Assembly (NCBI GenBank): GCA_963754445.1 | Contig: CAVWFT010000001.1 | Location: 310,001-374,000 of the forward strand | Length of the DNA stretch: 64,000 bases | Direction: 5' to 3' | DNA from: Bog-473 sp963754445 | GTDB taxonomy: Bacteria > Actinomycetota > Acidimicrobiia > Acidimicrobiales > RAAP-2 | Shown here: positions 16,491 to 25,553 of the stretch, in pieces | How the letters are laid out: every line of letters starts with the position of its first letter | How positions within the stretch are numbered: the first letter of the stretch is position 1 | Program-made: the position numbers and the translations under genes | The notes under the pieces: model-generated | What the model was told of the DNA's origin: nothing | Seen by the model: the letters and a program-made list of their open reading frames with translations, nothing else | Databases searched by the model: none

Positions 16491-17471
16491 ATGGTCTATG
16501 TCCTGGCGGTAGCAGCGGCGCTCTCCAACGCGCTGACCAGCGTTTTCCAGCGCATGGGCGTCGAGGACGCCCCGGAAGAAGCGACCATGAGGCTGAGCTT
16601 GATGGCCCACGCCGTCAAGCGGGGTATCTGGCTGCTCGGGTTCGCCTTCATGATCTGTTCATTTTTGTTGCAGTCATTCGCGCTGCATCTGGGTCGGCTT
16701 TCGGTCGTCCAGCCGATTCTGACCATGGAACTGTTGTTCCTCGTCGCCATCCTCGGGACCTACTTCCGCTTCCAGATCACCTACAAGGAGTGGATCGGGG
16801 CGGGCGCCATCGCCTTCGGGTTGGCCGGCTTCCTCTACTTCGCTGCTCCTGGCGGGGGCCAGCAGGTCCCGACCAACCTGGGTTGGGCGGTCGTCGGCGG
16901 TGCCGTCTGCCTTCTCATCGTGATCACCGTGGTGTTGACCCGCTGGGGTCCACGGTGGTGGAAGGCGGCGATGTTCGGCAGCGCGGCCGCCGTCGCCTTC
17001 GCATTCACCGCCGCCCTCATCAAGACGGTGAGCGACATCGCCGCCAAGGACTGGGTCAACCTGCTCGAGCACTGGCAGACCTATGGCGTGATCGTCTTCG
17101 GCCTGGCCGGACTGTTCCTGACCCAGAACGCGTTCCACGCCGGACCCCTGGCCGCCTCGCAGTCCACGCTGGTCCTGGTCGACCCGCTGGTCAGCATCTG
17201 CCTCGGCATCGCCCTCTACGGGGACAGCCTCCGTACCTCGGGTCCCTACGGCCCGCTCGAGGCGATCTCGCTGCTCCTCATGTTCATCGGTGCGGTGTTC
17301 CTGTCGAACTCCCCGCTCATCACCGGCATGAAGAGCGAGGGCAAAGGAGTCGAATACGAGGAGATGCTGTCGCGCCAGCTCAAGCACCCCCACCATCTGG
17401 TTCCCGAGTCGGAGAAAACCGGGCACGACTCGATTCAAGACAGCGGGTTGCCGCCGTTCTCGTCCGCCTGA
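16491..17471 (+). CDS. DMT-superfamily (EamA-like) membrane transporter
   Basis: 326 residues with about nine to ten hydrophobic helices and the drug/metabolite transporter pattern. It begins MVYVLAVAAALSNALTSVFQR, and a second repeat contains NAFHAGPLAASQSTLVLVDPLVS, typical of a DMT subgroup common in actinobacteria. The C-terminal 45 residues are hydrophilic and cytoplasmic. The substrate is unknown. ATG 16491 has GAGAGG about 4 bases upstream. It is divergent from the peptide-importer operon; the 297-base gap between the two starts holds both promoters but shows no gene. Confidence 0.85.
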   Translation: MVYVLAVAAALSNALTSVFQRMGVEDAPEEATMRLSLMAHAVKRGIWLLGFAFMICSFLLQSFALHLGRLSVVQPILTMELLFLVAILGTYFRFQITYKEWIGAGAIAFGLAGFLYFAAPGGGQQVPTNLGWAVVGGAVCLLIVITVVLTRWGPRWWKAAMFGSAAAVAFAFTAALIKTVSDIAAKDWVNLLEHWQTYGVIVFGLAGLFLTQNAFHAGPLAASQSTLVLVDPLVSICLGIALYGDSLRTSGPYGPLEAISLLLMFIGAVFLSNSPLITGMKSEGKGVEYEEMLSRQLKHPHHLVPESEKTGHDSIQDSGLPPFSSA

Positions 17472-17534
17472 AGGGTTCAGCCACCCCGGGTCCGCAGGAT
17501 GGGCCTTGGGCTTGGGTCTCGTGAGGCGAAACGC

Positions 17535-18350
17535 TCAGACGGCCGCCGAGTCGCCGGCTACGAGCCGGGCCATCGCGGCGAAGTGGTCCGGGTGTGACAG
17601 ATGGGCACCATGCTGCGCCCCGTCGATGCGGAAGACCGACGCGCCCGGCACGTTGGCCCCGAGCCATTCGACGCTCTGGCGGTGATGCGGCGCCGAGCCC
17701 TCGCCGCCCCGCCCGAACACCGAAGGCACCGAGAGCGCCCGCACGTCGAATACGGGTTCGAGGGAGCGGAAGCTGACCAGGTCCCCCATGAGGGCCGGCC
17801 CGTCGGCCACCCGATCGGCTCTGGCCTCGTCGCTCAGGCGGGCCCATGCCCCGGGGCTGACCATGCGGGACAAGAACTGTTCGACCTCGACGGCCGGATC
17901 CTCCGACATCGGCGGCCAGGCTCGTGCCCTCCCGTCGGCGCCGGCCGGTGCCCGCCTGAATCCGAGCCAGGGCATCGGCGGCTCGAAGGCGCCGATGGCA
18001 TCGAAGGCCCGGGGCGCAGCCAACGCCGCGCCGACCACGACGTCTCCCCCGAAGCTGTGCCCGACTGCGACCAGGGGGCCGGCGGAGCCGCCGCCCACCG
18101 AGCGGGAGCTGCGCAGGTCTCCGGCAATGGCCAGCAGGTCCTCGATATGCCCGCCCATGTCCGTCACCCCTGCGCCACGCGAGCCGTGATAGCCCCGCCG
18201 GTCGTAGACCACGGTCGTCGTCTCGGGCATCCGGCGCGTGACGCGCCGGAAGCTCTCGCCCCGATCGAGCGATCCGTGCACGAAGATCACCGTGGGTGCC
18301 GCCGCGGTGGCGGGTCGTACGGTCACGTCGAGTCCGCTGGGAAAGGTCAT
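17535..18350 (-). CDS. Alpha/beta hydrolase
   Basis: 271 residues. The oxyanion-hole motif is VIFVHGSLDRGESF, and the nucleophile elbow VGHSFGGD places Ser99. The motif DRRGYHGS follows strand 4, a pattern of the haloperoxidase/esterase type of alpha/beta hydrolase. A His near the C-terminus in GAQHGAHLSHPDHF would complete the triad. ATG 18350 (MTFPSGLDVTV) is chosen; the extension to 18590 runs into the divergent kgd gene and is Arg/Pro-rich. Cytoplasmic, substrate unknown. Confidence 0.85.
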   Translation of the reverse strand: MTFPSGLDVTVRPATAAAPTVIFVHGSLDRGESFRRVTRRMPETTTVVYDRRGYHGSRGAGVTDMGGHIEDLLAIAGDLRSSRSVGGGSAGPLVAVGHSFGGDVVVGAALAAPRAFDAIGAFEPPMPWLGFRRAPAGADGRARAWPPMSEDPAVEVEQFLSRMVSPGAWARLSDEARADRVADGPALMGDLVSFRSLEPVFDVRALSVPSVFGRGGEGSAPHHRQSVEWLGANVPGASVFRIDGAQHGAHLSHPDHFAAMARLVAGDSAAV

Positions 18351-18412
18351 GGGCAGGGAAGACGCTACCCAAACTGCCCCGGGACCCCGATCACCGCCGG
18401 TAGGGTTGGACC

Positions 18413-21400
18413 ATGACCCAACCGGCGAACGCGAGTGGCTCCTTTGGCCCCAACGCGTGGCTGGTCGACGATATGTACGACCGTTTCCTCGCCGATCCGG
18501 GCTCGGTGAGCGAGAGTTGGCGGGAGTTCTTCGCCGATTTCCGGCCGGCTCCGGTCCCGGTCCCTCAGGGCCTGGCCGCCCCCACCCCACTCACGGAAAG
18601 TCCGATCGGGGCTGAGGGGGCCGCTCCGCGGAGCGACGTTCCTGCAGCCGCCGTTGCAGCGGCGTCCAAGCCGCCGGTTACCCCGGTCCCGACGCCGATC
18701 GGGGAGTCGGCCCCCGAAGAGGCCGTCGTCTTGCGCGGCGCCGCATCACGCATCGTCGCCAACATGGAAGCCAGCCTGGGTGTCCCGACCGCCACGAGCG
18801 TGCGGTCCGTGCCGGCGCGACTGCTCGAGGTCAACCGCCTCATCTTGAACAACCAACTGGCCCGCACGACGGGGGCCAAGGTCAGTTTCACCCACATGAT
18901 CGGTTACGCCGTCGTGCGGGCACTCCACGACGTGCCGGCCCTCAACGCGGCATTCGTCGCCGACGCGGACGGCAACGGAAAGCCCGGCGTCATCCACCAC
19001 AAGCATGTGGGGCTCGGCTTGGCGGTGGATCAGGAGAAGAGCGACGGCACCCGCACGCTGCTCGTCCCTTGCATCAAGGAAGCCGACACACTCGACTTTC
19101 GTGCCTTCGTCCTGGCCTACGAAGACCTCATCCGCAAGATCCATACGGGCAAGATCGGTCCGGACGATTTCGCCGGCACCACGGTCTCGCTGACCAACCC
19201 CGGCACGCTCGGCACCGTGCAGTCCGTGCCCCGCCTCATGCCGGGACAGGGGGCGATCATCGGGGTCGGCGCGTTGGGCTACCCGCCCGGCTTCGAGGCC
19301 GCCGACCCACGCGTCCTGGCCGAGCTCGGCCTCGGCAAGGTGGTCACCCTGACGTCGACCTACGACCACCGCATCATTCAGGGCGCCGAGTCCGGCCTCT
19401 TCCTCGGTCGAGTCGCCGCGCTCCTCACCGGAACCGACGGCTTCTACGACGACCTCTTCGAGTCGATGGGCGTGCCCTACGAGCCGGTGCGCTGGCAGGT
19501 CGACTCGAACGCGGGCGGCGACGCCGAGGAGGGTGAGCACCTGCGCCTGGTCAAGCAGGTGCACGTGCAGACCCTCATCAACATGTATCGGGTGCGCGGC
19601 CATCTCATCGCCCACCTCGACCCTCTCGATGCCGAGCCGCCGCACATCCACCCCGAGCTGGACCCGCTCACCTACGGCTTGACCATCTGGGACCTGCCCC
19701 GCAGCTTCGTGGCCGACGGCTTGGCCGGGCGCGAGGTGGCCACGCTCGACCAGATCCTGCACGTCCTGCGCGATGCCTACTGCCGGACGTTGGGCATCGA
19801 GTACATGCACATCCAGGATCCGGAGCAGAAGCGCTGGATCCAGCAGCACGTCGAAGGCCAGCCCACGACGATGAACATCGAGGAGCAACGCCACATCCTC
19901 GACCGCCTCAACGCGGCCGAGGTGTTCGAGAAGTTCCTCCACACCCGTTATGTCGGTCAGAAGCGCTTCGGTCTCGAAGGGGCGGAATCGACCATCGTCC
20001 TGCTCGATGCCCTCCTCGACTCGGCCGCCGGTGCCGGCGTGGCCGAAGTGGTCATGGGCATGGCCCACCGGGGACGCCTCAACGTGCTGGCCAATATCGT
20101 CGGGAAGTCCTACCGCGACATCTTCGAGGAGTTCGAGGGCAACCTCGATCCCGAGTCCGTCCAGGGTTCGGGCGACGTGAAGTACCACAAGGGTGCCCGG
20201 GGCGTCTTCGTGGCCAGCGCAGGGGAGGAGCTCCCGATCACGCTGTCCTCGAACCCCTCGCATCTCGAAGCGGTCGACCCGGTCGTCGAGGGCATGACCA
20301 GGGCCAAGCAGGATCGGCTCTCCCCGCCGACCGACGGGACACCGGCCGCCGCCTCCGAAGGGACGTGGGGCTTTCCGTGCATGTCGGTGCTCGTCCATGG
20401 CGATGCCGCCTTCGCGGGACAGGGCGTCGTGGCCGAGACGCTGAACCTGTCCGGTCTCTCGGGTTACCGCACCGGCGGCACCGTGCACGTGGTGATCAAC
20501 AACCAGCTCGGCTTCACCACGGCGCCGGCTTCGGCCCGCTCGTCGGTCTATCCGACCGACGTGGCCAAGATGGTCCAAGCACCCATCTTCCATGTCAATG
20601 GCGACGACCCCGAAGCCTGCGTGCGCGCCGCTCGCCTTGCCTTCTCGTTCCGCCAGACCTTCCACAAGGACGTCGTGATCGACCTCGTCTGCTATCGCAA
20701 GCACGGGCACAACGAGGGCGACGACCCGAGTTACACCCAGCCGCTCATGTATCAGCGCATCGACGCCAAGCGCTCGGTGCGCAAGCTCTATACCGAAACG
20801 CTGGTGCGCCGGGGCGACATCACGCTCGACGAGGCCGAGACCGCGCTCGACGATTTCAACGGCAAGCTGCAGACCGTGCTCGACGAGGTGCGTCAGGAGC
20901 CTTCGTTGGCGCCCACGGAGCTGCCACCCACCGAGCCGTCGCCGGTGGTGGCCGATCCACCCGAGACGGGTGTGGCGCCCGACGTGCTGCACGCGTTGTC
21001 CTCTGTGGTGCGGACGGTGCCCGACGGTTTCACGATTCATCCGAAGCTCGAACGACAATTCGCCGAACGCGACGAGCTGGTCGCATCGGGTTCGGTGGAC
21101 TGGGCCCTGGCCGAAGCACTGGCCTTTGGGACCCTCATGTACGAGGGGGTCAACGTGCGCCTCACCGGGCAGGACACCCGGCGCGGCACCTTCAGCCACC
21201 GTCATGCCGTCCTCGTCGACTACTCGAACGCCGAGGAGTACGTCCCGCTGGCCCACATCCGTGACGGCCTTTCCCGCGTCGGGGCCGCCCAGCTCATCCC
21301 GACCGACGCCATGGGCAATTTCACCGTGCGCGACTCGTTGCTCTCGGAGTATGCCGCGGTCGGCTTCGAATACGGCTACTCGGTCGAGGCGCCCGAGGCT

Positions 21401-22171
21401 CTGGTGGCGTGGGAGGCCCAGTTCGGTGACTTCGCCAACGGGGCCCAGATCATCATCGACAATTTCTTGGCTGCGGCTGAGATCAAGTGGGGCCAGTACG
21501 CCGGCCTCGTCATGCTCTTGCCGCACGGCTACGAGGGCCAGGGTCCCGAGCACTCGTCGTCGCGCTACGAGCGCTTCCTCTCGCTCAGCGCCCGCGGCAA
21601 CATGCGGGTGGCGGTCCCGTCGACCTCGGCCCAGTACTTCCACCTCCTGCGCTCCCAGGCACGCCTGACCCCGAAGCGCCCGCTCATCGTCGTCACCCCC
21701 AAGTCGATGCTGCGGGCGCACGCGTCGCGCTCGCGCCTGGCCGAACTCGAATCCGGTGGCTTCCGGCTCCTCATTGACGACGAGGCCATCGAGGATCCGG
21801 CTACCGTGCAGCGCATCGTGCTCTGCAGCGGCAAGATCGGCCACGAGGCGCTGGCCTACCGCGAAAGCCAGGACCCCGCCGTCGGTGCCCAGGCCGCACT
21901 CGTACGCGTCGAGCAGCTCTACCCCTGGCCTGAACGGCATATCACCGATGTCTTCGAGCGCTACCCCAACGCCACCGAAGTCGTGTGGCTCCAAGAGGAG
22001 CCCGAGAACATGGGTGCTTGGTTCTTCGTCCACGCCCGGCTGCACGCATGCCTGCCCGGTCGCCTCAAGCTCCGCCACGTGAGCAGACAAGAGTCGGCCA
22101 GCCCGGCCATCGGCAGCGCCGCCCTGCATGCGCTCGAGCAGGCTGACCTTCTTCGGCGGTCCATTGGCTGA
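18413..22171 (+). CDS. kgd: Multifunctional 2-oxoglutarate decarboxylase/dehydrogenase E1-E2 fusion
   Basis: 1252 residues, close to mycobacterial Kgd. An N-terminal segment (NAWLVDDMYDRFLADPGSV) is followed by a linker and an E2-type succinyltransferase domain, with active-site His319 in TYDHRIIQGAESG. The thiamine-dependent E1 domain begins near residue 390 and includes GMAHRGRLNVL (His552), LEAVDPVVEG and RKHGHNEGDDP. No lipoyl domain is present, as in actinobacteria, where the lipoyl carrier is a separate protein. It converts 2-oxoglutarate to succinyl-CoA or succinic semialdehyde at the TCA-cycle branch point, and in actinobacteria is controlled by the FHA protein GarA. The downstream NYN-RNase gene overlaps or abuts its 3' end. 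Confidence 0.97.
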   Translation: MTQPANASGSFGPNAWLVDDMYDRFLADPGSVSESWREFFADFRPAPVPVPQGLAAPTPLTESPIGAEGAAPRSDVPAAAVAAASKPPVTPVPTPIGESAPEEAVVLRGAASRIVANMEASLGVPTATSVRSVPARLLEVNRLILNNQLARTTGAKVSFTHMIGYAVVRALHDVPALNAAFVADADGNGKPGVIHHKHVGLGLAVDQEKSDGTRTLLVPCIKEADTLDFRAFVLAYEDLIRKIHTGKIGPDDFAGTTVSLTNPGTLGTVQSVPRLMPGQGAIIGVGALGYPPGFEAADPRVLAELGLGKVVTLTSTYDHRIIQGAESGLFLGRVAALLTGTDGFYDDLFESMGVPYEPVRWQVDSNAGGDAEEGEHLRLVKQVHVQTLINMYRVRGHLIAHLDPLDAEPPHIHPELDPLTYGLTIWDLPRSFVADGLAGREVATLDQILHVLRDAYCRTLGIEYMHIQDPEQKRWIQQHVEGQPTTMNIEEQRHILDRLNAAEVFEKFLHTRYVGQKRFGLEGAESTIVLLDALLDSAAGAGVAEVVMGMAHRGRLNVLANIVGKSYRDIFEEFEGNLDPESVQGSGDVKYHKGARGVFVASAGEELPITLSSNPSHLEAVDPVVEGMTRAKQDRLSPPTDGTPAAASEGTWGFPCMSVLVHGDAAFAGQGVVAETLNLSGLSGYRTGGTVHVVINNQLGFTTAPASARSSVYPTDVAKMVQAPIFHVNGDDPEACVRAARLAFSFRQTFHKDVVIDLVCYRKHGHNEGDDPSYTQPLMYQRIDAKRSVRKLYTETLVRRGDITLDEAETALDDFNGKLQTVLDEVRQEPSLAPTELPPTEPSPVVADPPETGVAPDVLHALSSVVRTVPDGFTIHPKLERQFAERDELVASGSVDWALAEALAFGTLMYEGVNVRLTGQDTRRGTFSHRHAVLVDYSNAEEYVPLAHIRDGLSRVGAAQLIPTDAMGNFTVRDSLLSEYAAVGFEYGYSVEAPEALVAWEAQFGDFANGAQIIIDNFLAAAEIKWGQYAGLVMLLPHGYEGQGPEHSSSRYERFLSLSARGNMRVAVPSTSAQYFHLLRSQARLTPKRPLIVVTPKSMLRAHASRSRLAELESGGFRLLIDDEAIEDPATVQRIVLCSGKIGHEALAYRESQDPAVGAQAALVRVEQLYPWPERHITDVFERYPNATEVVWLQEEPENMGAWFFVHARLHACLPGRLKLRHVSRQESASPAIGSAALHALEQADLLRRSIG

Positions 22172-23651
22172 ACCGCACCATGTCGTGGTGGACGGGTCCA
22201 ACCTGGCCACCGAAGGACGGACCGCCCCAAGCCTCAAGCAGCTCGACGAGGCGGTGCGCGCCTACGCGGTCGAGGACCCCGACGCGAGCATCATCGTGGT
22301 GGTCGACGCCACGTTCGAGCACCGCGTCTCCGACGAGGAACGCGAAGAGGTCCGGACGGCCATGCTCAACGGTGAAGTGATCTCGCCGCCGGCCGGGGCC
22401 ATCGGCCGGGGTGATGCCTTCGTCCTGCGCATTGCCGAACGCACCGGCGCCATCGTCCTTTCCAACGATTCCTTCCAGGAGTTCCACGGTGAGCATCCGT
22501 GGCTCTTCGACGAGGGCCGGCTCATCGGCGGCAAGCCGGTCCCCGGAGTGGGCTGGATATTCACGCCCCGGATACCCATCCGCGGTCCGAAGAGCCGTGC
22601 CGCCACGGCGGAAGCCAAGTCGAAGCGGAAGGATCCCGATTCGGCCCCGGCCAAGGCGGCCGAGCTCGCGCGCGCCGCAAAGAAGGCGGCCAAGCGGGGC
22701 TCCAAGGCAAAGAAGGCGACCAAGGCGGCCGAACCGGCGGTGTCGGTCGACACCACGTGGCCGATCACGCCGACGGTGCCCCCACCGGGTCGGGTCAAGG
22801 TCGATCCCGTCCTCTCCAGCGCCATCGAAGAGGCGGTCGAAGAGGCGCTGCACCCCGCGAAGCCGGCGCGCACCAAGGCGCCGGCGAAGAAGGCGGCCCC
22901 CCAGCGCAGCGCCAAGGCGAAACGAGAAGCCGCACCGTCGACCTCGTCGGCGCAGGCCGACGCGTCGAACCGGAAGAATCGGGCGACGCCTCCGCCGGCC
23001 GTCAACGAGCCCCTCGCCTTCATCAACTTCGTCGCTGCGTTCTCCCTGGGCACGACCGTCGAGGGTGAGGTGGTGTCGTTCACCTCGCACGGCGCCATGG
23101 TCGACGTCGCCATGCCCGACGGCGGCACCCTGCACTGCTATATCCCGCTGACGGCGATGGGTACGCCGCCTCCGACCAAGGCGCGCCAGGTGCTCAAGAA
23201 GGGCGAGGTGAGGCCGTTCGTCCTGGCCGGCCTCGATCCGCCCCGGCGCGTCGCCGAGCTGGCCCTTGCCGAGTCGGGCGCGTCGCCGGCCCGACGGAGC
23301 GAGCCGAGCCGGAGCGCCCGGGCCGCCGAGCCGACCTCGGCACCGCCCGACGGCCGGCGCAGTGCCGGGGAAGCCGGCCCGGCCGGGAAGGCCGTGGCGT
23401 CCAAGAAGTCGGCCAAGAAGGCCGCCGGCACCAAGAAGGCCGCGGCCAAGAAGGCGACGGCCGCAAAGAAGTCGGCCGCCCCCAAGGCCGCACCGGTGAA
23501 GAAGGCCGGGGCCAAGAAGACGGCCGCGAAGAAGACGGCCGCGAAGAAGGCCGGAGCCAAGAAGATCGCGGCGAAGAAGACTGCGGCCAAGAAGGCGGCA
23601 AAGGCCAAGAAAGCCCCGGCCAAAAAGGCGGCAAAGGCGGCGCGTCACTAA
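22128..23651 (+). CDS. NYN/Zc3h12a-type ribonuclease fused to an S1-like segment and histone H1-like tail
   Basis: 507 residues in three parts. Residues about 19-155 form a PIN/NYN fold: VVVDGSN, VVVDATF, GRGDAFVLRIAERTGAIVLSNDSF. The four spaced Asp residues match the metal site of Zc3h12a-like RNases. Residues about 300-375 (GTTVEGEVVSFTSHGAMVDV) look like an S1/OB RNA-binding barrel. Residues about 160-215 and 425-507 are Lys/Ala repeats like histone H1 tails. The expected role is RNA cleavage or turnover with nucleic-acid tethering. ATG 22128 overlaps kgd by 44 bases; TTG 22164 (8-base overlap) is an equally possible start. The fusion is inferred from residue patterns; the function is not established. 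Confidence 0.75.
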   Translation: MRSSRLTFFGGPLAEPHHVVVDGSNLATEGRTAPSLKQLDEAVRAYAVEDPDASIIVVVDATFEHRVSDEEREEVRTAMLNGEVISPPAGAIGRGDAFVLRIAERTGAIVLSNDSFQEFHGEHPWLFDEGRLIGGKPVPGVGWIFTPRIPIRGPKSRAATAEAKSKRKDPDSAPAKAAELARAAKKAAKRGSKAKKATKAAEPAVSVDTTWPITPTVPPPGRVKVDPVLSSAIEEAVEEALHPAKPARTKAPAKKAAPQRSAKAKREAAPSTSSAQADASNRKNRATPPPAVNEPLAFINFVAAFSLGTTVEGEVVSFTSHGAMVDVAMPDGGTLHCYIPLTAMGTPPPTKARQVLKKGEVRPFVLAGLDPPRRVAELALAESGASPARRSEPSRSARAAEPTSAPPDGRRSAGEAGPAGKAVASKKSAKKAAGTKKAAAKKATAAKKSAAPKAAPVKKAGAKKTAAKKTAAKKAGAKKIAAKKTAAKKAAKAKKAPAKKAAKAARH

Positions 23652-23671
23652 GGGTGGGTAACGTCGCCCGG

Positions 23672-24103
23672 ATGGAGCTTCCCGACCCCGCCGACGTCCT
23701 GCCGCATCGGCCACCATTCCTCTTCGTGAGCGAGATCATCGCCGTCGAGCCGGGCGTCTCGGCCCGCGGGCACTGGCGTCTGACGGGCGACGAGCCGTTC
23801 TTCGGCGGTCACTTCCCCGGTCGGCCGACTCTGCCCGGCGTGCTCATGGTCGAGTCCCTGGCCCAGATGGGGGGCATCGCCGTCCTCCTCGACCCACGCT
23901 ACGCCGGCAAGTTGCCACTCTTCGGCGGGATCGAGAAGGCGCGCTTCCGGCGCCAGGTCGTCCCGGGTGACACCCTCGAGCTCGATGTGTCCATGGACCG
24001 CCTCTCCGCCCGGGCCGGCAAAGGTCGCGGCGTGGCCTCGGTGGGCGGTCAGACCGCATGCGAGACAGACCTTCTCTTCGTGATCGCGGATGGAGCAGCC
24101 TGA
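23672..24103 (+). CDS. FabZ-like 3-hydroxyacyl-[acyl-carrier-protein] dehydratase
   Basis: 143 residues with a hotdog fold. LPHRPPFLFVSEI at the start and GGHFPGRPTLPGVLMVESLAQMGG (catalytic His and Glu) are FabZ hallmarks, followed by the GIEKARFRRQVVPGDTLELDV strand pair. It dehydrates 3-hydroxyacyl-ACP in fatty-acid elongation, although actinobacteria often use other dehydratases and the partner could be a CoA ester. ATG 23672 begins the conserved region; a GTG at 23654 is an alternative. It follows the RNase gene by 20 bases and overlaps xthA by one base (TGATG). Confidence 0.82.
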   Translation: MELPDPADVLPHRPPFLFVSEIIAVEPGVSARGHWRLTGDEPFFGGHFPGRPTLPGVLMVESLAQMGGIAVLLDPRYAGKLPLFGGIEKARFRRQVVPGDTLELDVSMDRLSARAGKGRGVASVGGQTACETDLLFVIADGAA

Positions 24104-24867
24104 TGCGCCTTGCCACCTGGAACGTCAACTCGCTCACGGCGCGCCTGCCTCGGGTGACCGAATGGCTCGAGCAGCAGCAGCCAGATGTGCTGTGCATGCA
24201 GGAGACGAAACAGGCTGACGACAAGTTCCCCGAAAAGGCGTTCGCCGAACTGGGCTACGACTCCGCGCACCACGGCGAGGGACGCTGGAACGGCGTCGCC
24301 ATCTTGAGCAAGGTCGGGCTCGACGACGTACGGCGTGGCTTCGACAATCCCGAAGACGAGCACGGGGCGCGCGTCATCTCGGCCTCGTGTGCGGGCACGA
24401 CGGTGGTGGCGGTCTACGTGCCCAACGGGCGGTCGCTCGACAACGAGATGTACCCCATCAAACTCGAGTGGTTGGCCACGTTGCGCCGCACCCTCGACGA
24501 ACGCTGTCCCGCCGGCTCGTCACTGGCCGTGTGCGGTGACTTCAACGTCGCGCCCGACGACGGCGACGTGTGGGACCCGGCCGCGTTCGTCGGCGCCACC
24601 CATGTGAGCGAGCCCGAGCGCAGCGCGCTGCGCTCGCTCGAAGAATGGGGACTCGACGACGTCTTCCGCCGCTTCAACGAGCCGGGCACCTTCACCTGGT
24701 GGGACTATCGCGCCGGCGACTTCCACCAGGGCCGGGGGCTGCGCATCGACCTGGTACTCGTCAGCAATGACCTGTCCGAACGGGCGACGGGCGCCTTTCG
24801 CGACCGTGACGCCCGCAAAGGCCAGAAACCTTCCGATCACGCGCCTGTGGTCGTCGACTTCGCCTGA
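24103..24867 (+). CDS. xthA: Exodeoxyribonuclease III
   Basis: 254 residues. MRLATWNVNSLTARLPRV, CMQETK (metal-binding Glu), YVPNG, VCGDFNVAPDD, LRIDLVLVSN and KPSDHAPVVVDF are the ordered motifs of the exonuclease III/AP endonuclease family. It cleaves at abasic sites and removes 3'-blocking groups in base-excision repair. ATG 24103 overlaps the dehydratase stop (TGATG); the frame to 24058 would be inside that gene. A strong hairpin follows. Confidence 0.93.
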   Translation: MRLATWNVNSLTARLPRVTEWLEQQQPDVLCMQETKQADDKFPEKAFAELGYDSAHHGEGRWNGVAILSKVGLDDVRRGFDNPEDEHGARVISASCAGTTVVAVYVPNGRSLDNEMYPIKLEWLATLRRTLDERCPAGSSLAVCGDFNVAPDDGDVWDPAAFVGATHVSEPERSALRSLEEWGLDDVFRRFNEPGTFTWWDYRAGDFHQGRGLRIDLVLVSNDLSERATGAFRDRDARKGQKPSDHAPVVVDFA

Positions 24868-24881
24868 CCGTTTTCAGGGAA

Positions 24882-24923
24882 GCACGAAAGCCTCTCGCCG
24901 GGGGAAGCGAGAGGCTTTCGTGC
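24882..24923 (+). terminator. 17-bp perfect inverted repeat after xthA
   Basis: Arms 24882-24898 and 24907-24923 are perfect 17-bp complements with an 8-base loop, 14 bases after the xthA stop. No T-run follows, but the stem is very stable and lies between two convergent genes, so it probably ends transcription from both sides. Confidence 0.7.
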
Positions 24924-25036
24924 ACGGGCGCCGACCGTGGAAGCAGGTATCGGCCTGCCGGGGGGAGCAAGTGCCGGGGGGATGGGGAGAGGGACCGAGG
25001 GGGACGAGGGCAGAACGGGAGGGGGAGAGTTCCCGC

Positions 25037-25369
25037 TCAGCCCTCGTCGAGAAGGAGGTCGCGCAGCGATACGCCGTCGCAGATTCGCACAATCTCCTCG
25101 AAATCACGCTGGGTGAGGGACTCCTGCACCTCGGTCCAGCTCTTCGCGCCGTCGCGCATGTAGTTCATGAAGATCTGCCAAATGGCGAGCCGCTTCTTCA
25201 TCCGATCAAGTTCGAATTCGAGAGCGGCGTAGTTGATGACTTCGACCTCCGCCTGGTCGTACTCGTCCATCTCGTCGTAGTCACTGACGCCGTTGAGCAA
25301 GTCGAGACGCAAACGCTCGAGGCCTTCATCCATGGCCCAAGCGTCCGAAGCGTGACTCTCCATCTGCAT
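25037..25369 (-). CDS. Acidic hypothetical protein
   Basis: 110 residues, strongly acidic in the first half (DYDEMDEYDQAEVEV), then helical (EFELDRMKKRLAIWQIFMNYMRDG) and ending LRDLLLDEG. No membrane segment or known motif. The sequence looks like a small all-helical cytoplasmic protein. ATG 25369 is preferred, with GGAGAG about 10 bases upstream; the ATG/GTG region to 25414 is a longer alternative. An 18-bp palindrome lies about 90 bases upstream. Codon usage matches the neighbours. I do not recognise the family. Confidence 0.7.
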   Translation of the reverse strand: MQMESHASDAWAMDEGLERLRLDLLNGVSDYDEMDEYDQAEVEVINYAALEFELDRMKKRLAIWQIFMNYMRDGAKSWTEVQESLTQRDFEEIVRICDGVSLRDLLLDEG

Positions 25370-25456
25370 CGTTGTCTCTCTCCAGTTGGCTGCGGTGTCT
25401 CCGGGATGTGACACCGACTTGTGGGTCGCATGGTGTCAGCCCGCTGCTGACTCCTA

Positions 25457-25474
25457 TAGAGCCGATCGGCTCTA
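25457..25474. promoter_or_regulatory. 18-bp perfect palindrome, probable operator
   Basis: TAGAGCCGATCGGCTCTA is a perfect palindrome with no spacer, 88 bases upstream of the acidic-protein start. Length and symmetry fit the binding site of a dimeric helix-turn-helix regulator. It lies in the 184-base gap between this gene and the TPP-enzyme gene, so it probably controls the former. Confidence 0.5.
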
Positions 25475-25491
25475 ATGGCGCCTACCGCCAG

Positions 25492-25528
25492 GAGCGTTGT
25501 CGCGTCGTTGGTGATGTCGACAACGCTC
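25492..25528 (-). terminator. Hairpin downstream of the TPP enzyme
   Basis: Arms 25492-25502 and 25518-25528 are perfect 11-bp complements with a 15-base loop, starting 26 bases beyond the stop of the TPP-enzyme gene. There is no U-tract, so termination would be weak or factor-assisted. Confidence 0.4.
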
Positions 25529-25553
25529 GGTCTACAACTGGACAGGATTTGAT

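Noticed and set aside
18746..22237. 1163-aa open frame antisense to kgd
   Set aside because: Typical long shadow frame in GC-rich DNA. It lies wholly opposite the well-conserved Kgd gene, has biased His/Arg/Val/Asp composition and no domain.
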